Origin: Furcasterigmium furcatum
Taxonomy: Eukaryota > Ascomycota > Sordariomycetes > Glomerellales > Plectosphaerellaceae
Assembly: GCA_001599815.1 (NCBI GenBank)
Contig: BCIA01000001.1
Location: 2,174,934-2,238,933, forward strand
Direction: 5' to 3'
DNA length: 64,000 nt
In this document: one piece after another, positions 59,550 through 64,000 of the stretch
How the letters are laid out: each line of letters opens with the position of its first letter
Numbering within the stretch: the first letter of the stretch is position 1
Translations under genes and position numbers: made by a program
The notes under the pieces: model-generated
Database searches by the model: none
What the model saw: the letters and a program-made list of their open reading frames with translations, nothing else
Told to the model about the DNA's origin: nothing

Positions 59550-61261
59550 TCAGACCTGGTTCTCCTTCGACTCCCCCGTCACCGCTGCCTGCTCCTTCTG
59601 CGGCGGGATGAGGCTCTTCTCCCACTCGTTCAGCAGGTCGTTCGCCGTGCGCTTGATGTTACTCGGCGAGAGCCTGTTGACCATGTTGGGGAGGATCTCC
59701 TCCAGCTTCGCGGGCGAGAGGATCGGAGTCTGGAGGGGTTCCGTGGCGCGGCTGGTCTTGGTGGTGTCGAGCTTCATGCTCGCTCGGGACGCCTTTTTCT
59801 TCCTGGAATTGGGGTTAGCACACATTGTATCAGGACCATAGTGGGGTTTGATTCTACTCACAGTGGTGTCTCGTTCTCATCGGCCCTCTCGGGGATGGAT
59901 GCTATTCCCTCCCCGGCGCCGACGGTCGACCCGCTCCACCGCGATGACTTGGCCGACGAGGCGGACGGCGAGTCCCAGTTCGACCAGTCGTTGTCGTCGA
60001 AGGAATCGAATGTCAGCGGCTGCCAGGAGAAATGCTTCGCCTTGGCCTTAGCCTTAGAGGCGGCCCGCTCCTGGGCCGGCGTGGGCGTCGTCGTGCGGCT
60101 GGGCGTCTCGGAGGGGGGCTCAAAGGCCGCGCTCAGCGAGGTCTTGGAGCGTTGCTGGGACGCGGAGGCCTTGATCGTGTCCTGATCGCCTGCGATGGAC
60201 ATGGGTCGCTGCCTCCGCACGGGTCTGTCCTGGGACCCTCCGGCCGAGGAGGGCGAGGGGACGCCGTTAATGGGCTCGTCGCCAACGGTGGCCTGGCGGA
60301 TGTCTTCCATAAAGTTCCAGAGGCCCGTCCTAAGGTCCTCGGCGATTTGCTTGACGCCCTGCTGGCTGGGCTGGTAGGCACGGGGCTGCCAGGAGGCGCG
60401 CTTGTTGACGGCTGCGAGTGAGGGTGTGGTTGTTCTGCTGCTCGCGGCCGTGGTGCTGGGAGTGACGTCGACGCTCCTGAGACTCTCGACGTCTTCGTGG
60501 ACGTTGAACGGGCTGTCTGGCTTGGTGGGTGAGAGGAGCGAGAGGGTCCTCGTGTGGCCGCCTCTCATGACCCGCCTCCTGCCCTCCTTCGGCGTGTTCT
60601 GATTTTGGAGGAGGGCCTTCCTCCTGTCGATGTCCATACTGCGCCGAGCGCCGGCGTCGTCTCCGGCTGCAGCATCCAGCTGGGGGCCCAGGGGACGCAG
60701 CAGCTCGATGTTGCGGGATGCGTTCCGCTTCTGGTGTGCCTCCTGAGCGGCCCATTGGCGTTTAAGCTTCGTAAGCTCTGCCTCAGCCCGGCACAGGTCC
60801 TCTCGGAGCTCGAGCACCTTTCTCTCTTGCGCTGCTATCGCAATGATGAAGTCGCTGGTTTCGATGGGGGATGTGACGGCGGAATCTACTGGTGTTGCAG
60901 GGTATGAGGAGAGGGCCGTGGAGGGAGGGCGGGATGGGTCGCTTGTCGGGGGTGCGATGGGCAGGGTCAAGGAGAGCCGGTGTGTGTTTCTTGAAGCATT
61001 CGATGTTGATCGTGAGATGCGTCCGAATGCCGTGTCATCCGGCGCCGGCGGCGGAGGCATGCTCTCGTCTACGACTGCCGGCGTTTTCCCTTCCAGCTGC
61101 ATCTGCGCTTCGTGCACAGAGAAGCGGCATGGTCTTGGGGGCAGCGCGGGCACGTCTGCCTCGGTGGTGGTCGCTTCAAGGTCGATAAGGGGTGCCGGGT
61201 CGTCCGTTGATGATCGCGCAACCACGGAGGAGCGGCGACGGATGTGCTGGCTGCTCTGCAT
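59550..61261 (-). CDS. DUF4048 family protein of unknown function
   Basis: Exons are 61261..59862 and 59802..59550 (59-nt intron), giving 550 residues. The protein is mostly low complexity (Ser, Thr, Pro, Arg), with a short coiled coil (FIIAIAAQERKVLELREDL and onward). Conserved tracts are NKRASWQPRAYQPSQQGVKQ, GLWNFMEDIRQATVGDE and, near the end, FSWQPLTFDSFDDNDWSNWD. These tracts are typical of the fungus-specific DUF4048 family, for which I know no function. The frame is open to an upstream ATG at 61534, adding 91 Arg/His-rich residues. I chose 61261 because the protein then begins MQSSQHIRRRSS without that atypical extension, but the longer form cannot be excluded. Location is probably cytosolic or nuclear (no signal peptide). 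Confidence 0.85.
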
Positions 61262-63051
61262 GTTGGCGAGGGTGAGGAGCCTCTTGGATGGTGGTGCCTG
61301 GAATGCCGTGCTGCAAATGGAGTCGGAAACTCGTCGTCTCTTGAGGGAATGAGTGGTGGCCGGGGGGGCGTGTGCCCTGCGGTAGTGCCGCCGTCTCCCA
61401 GCGGAGGAGAGAGAGTGCGTCGTTCTTCTGGCGACGAGAGCCTTGTAGCTGTTCAGGTGTTTCTGGTGATCATGTAAAAGAAGGTTGGAGCAGGACGAGA
61501 TGGAGCAAATTTGCAGCAGGAAGATTGCAGTCATGGAGAGAACGAGAGGACGCTCTTCATGGTGAGCCGGCGAGCGAGCGGGAGCCGGGTGCGGCGAGTG
61601 GTGATGGAGTAAGTGGATGGAAAGGAAAGGATAGCCGTCAGTCAGTGCTTGCCTGCCTGCTGTTGGTCTCGGTAGTGCGCGTCTTGGTGCTTGTCAGGGA
61701 CAGCGAATGTGAGGCCCTGGAGGGAATTGGGTGCGGTGATTGGGCGGGAGGCAGCTGTAAGATTGCGATTGTTCGGCGGATGTCAGGGGCTGAAGTGGAG
61801 ATGGAGTTGAGAAGAGCGGGCGGGCGATGCGACGGGGGCAATAATTATTGGGGGGACCAGCAGGAGAGGTGGTCTGGGCCTCTCTCGTACGGGAAGAGGA
61901 GCTTGCTTTGCTGCTTGGAATGTGATCTCGCGTGTCGTGGCCGTGGACGGATGACGAAATTGGGGATCGGAGAGGGAGATGTAATAGGTAATGAGAGAAG
62001 CGAGGCTGCTACCGGGAGCAGGCGATATGGCGGAGAATAATGGCTGGGGTTCGCATTGATCAAATGTTTCCCGTCGAGATTGTGAGTCCGATGTTTATGC
62101 GGTTTGTTTGAACGACTGATCAGGGTTGATAGCTGTTGGCATGGGCGTTGTGGCGGGCTGGAATGCGAGAAACAACAGTGGCCAATCTGACAGGTGAACT
62201 TTTGCTGAATTGAAGCTTGATCAGGTCAGGTCAGGGGGGAAAGGAGGTCTCGCATTCTCAGGGGACTGTCTTTACTTTTAAGACGGACAATCCGGAAGTT
62301 CGCCTGCCTACATGAAATACGGAGTCAAACTCCAGTCCCCGAGCAACAGCAGCTGGAGGAGGAGCAGCCCGCAGCAGCTCATGCACGACTTTGCCTCCTT
62401 GAGTCTCGAGTCCATCGCCGTGCATCTGTTTACCCAGCAACCCGAGCGGTCAGCTGTTGTTTTGGCTCAGCCTTTGCCTCTAAAACGGCGCCATCCCAGA
62501 CCATCGGCAGCGGAAACCAGTGGGGATTCGCGTGTTGCACTTGAGACGCTCCACTTGGTTCCAGGGGCCGGCTTCGCTGACGCAGGAACCAGCTGCAGCT
62601 TGCGGCGGGGAGACCCCGCCCAATTTCCCGTACTATTTCTGACGCTGCCGAGCACGGTGCCTCACCTGTACCTGCCCGGGCCCCTCCACGTGATTTCCCG
62701 TGGTGGTCGTGATCTACTTTCTGCTGACTCAGCCTTCTGGAACTTCAGAGCCCTGAAGTTATAGCGGTCTGCCTGCACGCGTCACGCGCCCACTGACACC
62801 CCACAAAGACTTGGTCACACCTGCCTCAACTCACACCCGACTTCGCTTCCATGCAAAGGATTCACCCGAAAAGAGGCAGCATCGCCATTCACTGCTGCCT
62901 ACTTACTACCATGAACACTCTCCCTCACACCCCGTAGCCACGCCGACCAAACCCCGGAAGCATGCCCTTCCAATCGTATATGATCCGGGGGATAGCTTCA
63001 CAGCGACCACTCACATACCTGGAGCACCCCGACATGTCGTAACGCATCGAC
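61262..63051. promoter_or_regulatory. Divergent promoter region, DUF4048 gene / DNA ligase
   Basis: 1.8 kb between divergent start codons. The left part is purine-rich on the plus strand (G/A tracts, 61360-62040), i.e. pyrimidine-rich on the DUF4048 sense strand, as expected for its leader. The frames there (61372..62040, 62312..62764) show no domain. Confidence 0.5.
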
Positions 63052-64000
63052 ATGCCCTTCCCATTTGTTTTCGTCTGCGATTTGCTCGCGCAGATCGAGA
63101 AGTGTCACAACTCGGGCAACCAAGCTTCCTCCTCTCCCTCCGGCATCATCTCCCAATGGTTCAAGAAGCACCGGTCCGCCGTCGACCATCCATCCACCGA
63201 TACATCCGCGCTGTTCTCGACCCTCCTCCCCGAGAAGAGGACAGACCGTGTCTATGGCATCCAAGAGCCGACCCTCCACAAGATCATCGGCCGCGCCTTC
63301 TGTCTCGGAATATCTCGTCTGGCCCAGCTCAGGAGATATGAGCAGCCTGCAAGCGGCTTGGATCTCGCTGACTGCGTCGCCAGTATTCTCACTGAGACTC
63401 CCAACCCATCCTACAGTGCCCAGAGGCCTGTCACGGTCGAGGAGATCGACTCCTTGCTCCACGCCCTCGCCAGCACCTGTCGTTTTAGCTCGGCCGCAGT
63501 CCGTTCCTCCCGCCCAGCAGCCAAATTCGTAGACAAGAATGATCTCGGCACTCTATACTGCCGTCTCAGCTCGGTCGAGGCGAAATGGCTCACTCGCCTG
63601 GTCCTCAAGGCGTACGGCTCCGCTGCCCTCGATCCCAGGCTCGTCTACAGGCACTACGATAATCGCATGCCCGTGATCCTCCAGATCCAGGACAATTTCG
63701 ACGTAGCTTTAGACTCACTGCGTAAGCTGCGAAACGCCAACCCCCTGAACCTAGGCAATGTCTTGCACCAAATCAGACCAATCCTTGGGACCAAGGTCGG
63801 CCGCCAGGACTGGCTCAAGGGCCGCAGTATCAAGCACTGCATCGACATGAGCCCGAGTCGCATCAGCTGTGAGAAGAAGATGGATGGCGAATACTGCCAG
63901 ATCCATGTCGACCTGAGCAAGGGCCGCAACTGTATCCAGATATTTTCCAAGAGTGCCAAAGACAGTACGCAGGATCGCGCCTCCCTTCACCCGTATGCCC
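63052..64000 (+). CDS. ATP-dependent DNA ligase, ligase IV-like (partial, 3' end off window)
   Basis: The frame is open without introns from the ATG at 63052 to the right edge, giving 316 residues of a longer protein. The start PFPFVFVCDLLAQIEK and the stretch LLPEKRTDRVYGIQEPTLHK match the N-terminal DNA-binding domain of ligase IV-type enzymes. A linker (RPVTVEEIDSLLHALASTC) and AKWLTRLVLKAYG lead into the nucleotidyltransferase core. Motif I is KMDGEY with the adenylated lysine at K276, preceded by GRQDWLKGR and followed by IFSKSAKDST, where ligases have the FSR-type motif. Such an enzyme seals nicks after AMP transfer. Many Pezizomycotina carry such a second ligase-like gene besides DNL4; I cannot tell which this is because the C-terminus, including any BRCT domains, is outside. 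Confidence 0.83.
   Translation, partial: MPFPFVFVCDLLAQIEKCHNSGNQASSSPSGIISQWFKKHRSAVDHPSTDTSALFSTLLPEKRTDRVYGIQEPTLHKIIGRAFCLGISRLAQLRRYEQPASGLDLADCVASILTETPNPSYSAQRPVTVEEIDSLLHALASTCRFSSAAVRSSRPAAKFVDKNDLGTLYCRLSSVEAKWLTRLVLKAYGSAALDPRLVYRHYDNRMPVILQIQDNFDVALDSLRKLRNANPLNLGNVLHQIRPILGTKVGRQDWLKGRSIKHCIDMSPSRISCEKKMDGEYCQIHVDLSKGRNCIQIFSKSAKDSTQDRASLHPYA

Overview
The window reads as nuclear DNA of a filamentous ascomycete (Pezizomycotina, most likely a Sordariomycete). Genes are GC-rich and cut by short introns (about 45-130 nt) with GTRNGT-like donors, CTAAC-type branch sites and YAG acceptors. Many genes carry CT-rich leaders, and the gene set is fungal (ERG2, SSD1, YOR1-type ABC transporter, Rds1-like ferritin, DUF4048, a NACHT-WD40 receptor). 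No tRNA, rRNA, CRISPR array or intact transposon was found. I resolved 18 protein-coding genes, two of them cut by the window edges. Exons were rebuilt by hand from splice signals, reading frame and family conservation. Internal gene calls are mostly firm; starts are less certain for GLE1, the DUF4048 gene and MKT1 exon 1.

Layout, left to right: a minus-strand ACT-domain (CASTOR-like) gene runs off the left edge, followed by a 4.6-kb stretch with no gene I can support. Next is a 10.4-kb gene for a roughly 3,300-residue DUF6606-DUF3638-DUF3645 P-loop protein, which contains one apparent frameshift. Then come a METTL25-like methyltransferase (-), a Tlg1-type SNARE (+), GLE1 (-), SSD1 (+), an Rds1-like secreted ferritin-domain protein (+) and a YOR1-type ABC transporter (+). 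A NACHT-WD40 NLR-like gene (-) lies head to head with a SEC2-like Rab GEF (+). They are followed by CSL4 (-), ERG2 (+), PUS4 (-), an RFTS-domain protein (+), a 2-oxoglutarate/Fe(II) oxygenase (-), MKT1 (+), a DUF4048 gene (-) and a DNA ligase IV-like gene (+) cut by the right edge.

Most genes are conserved housekeeping functions: RNA metabolism (GLE1, SSD1, CSL4, PUS4, MKT1), membrane traffic (TLG1, SEC2) and sterol synthesis (ERG2). There is no sign of one operon-like pathway; several divergent pairs share promoters of 0.5-2 kb. The more accessory pieces are the NLR-like receptor, the giant DUF3638 protein, the 2OG oxygenase, the extra DNA ligase and the ABC transporter. The observations most worth following are the giant P-loop protein with its frameshift, five NDR-kinase consensus sites plus three FQFP docking-like motifs in SSD1, the NLR with a glycine/asparagine-rich amyloid-like linker, the 29-bp imperfect repeats in the NLR/SEC2 promoter, and the RFTS plus zinc-finger protein that may be a heterochromatin factor.
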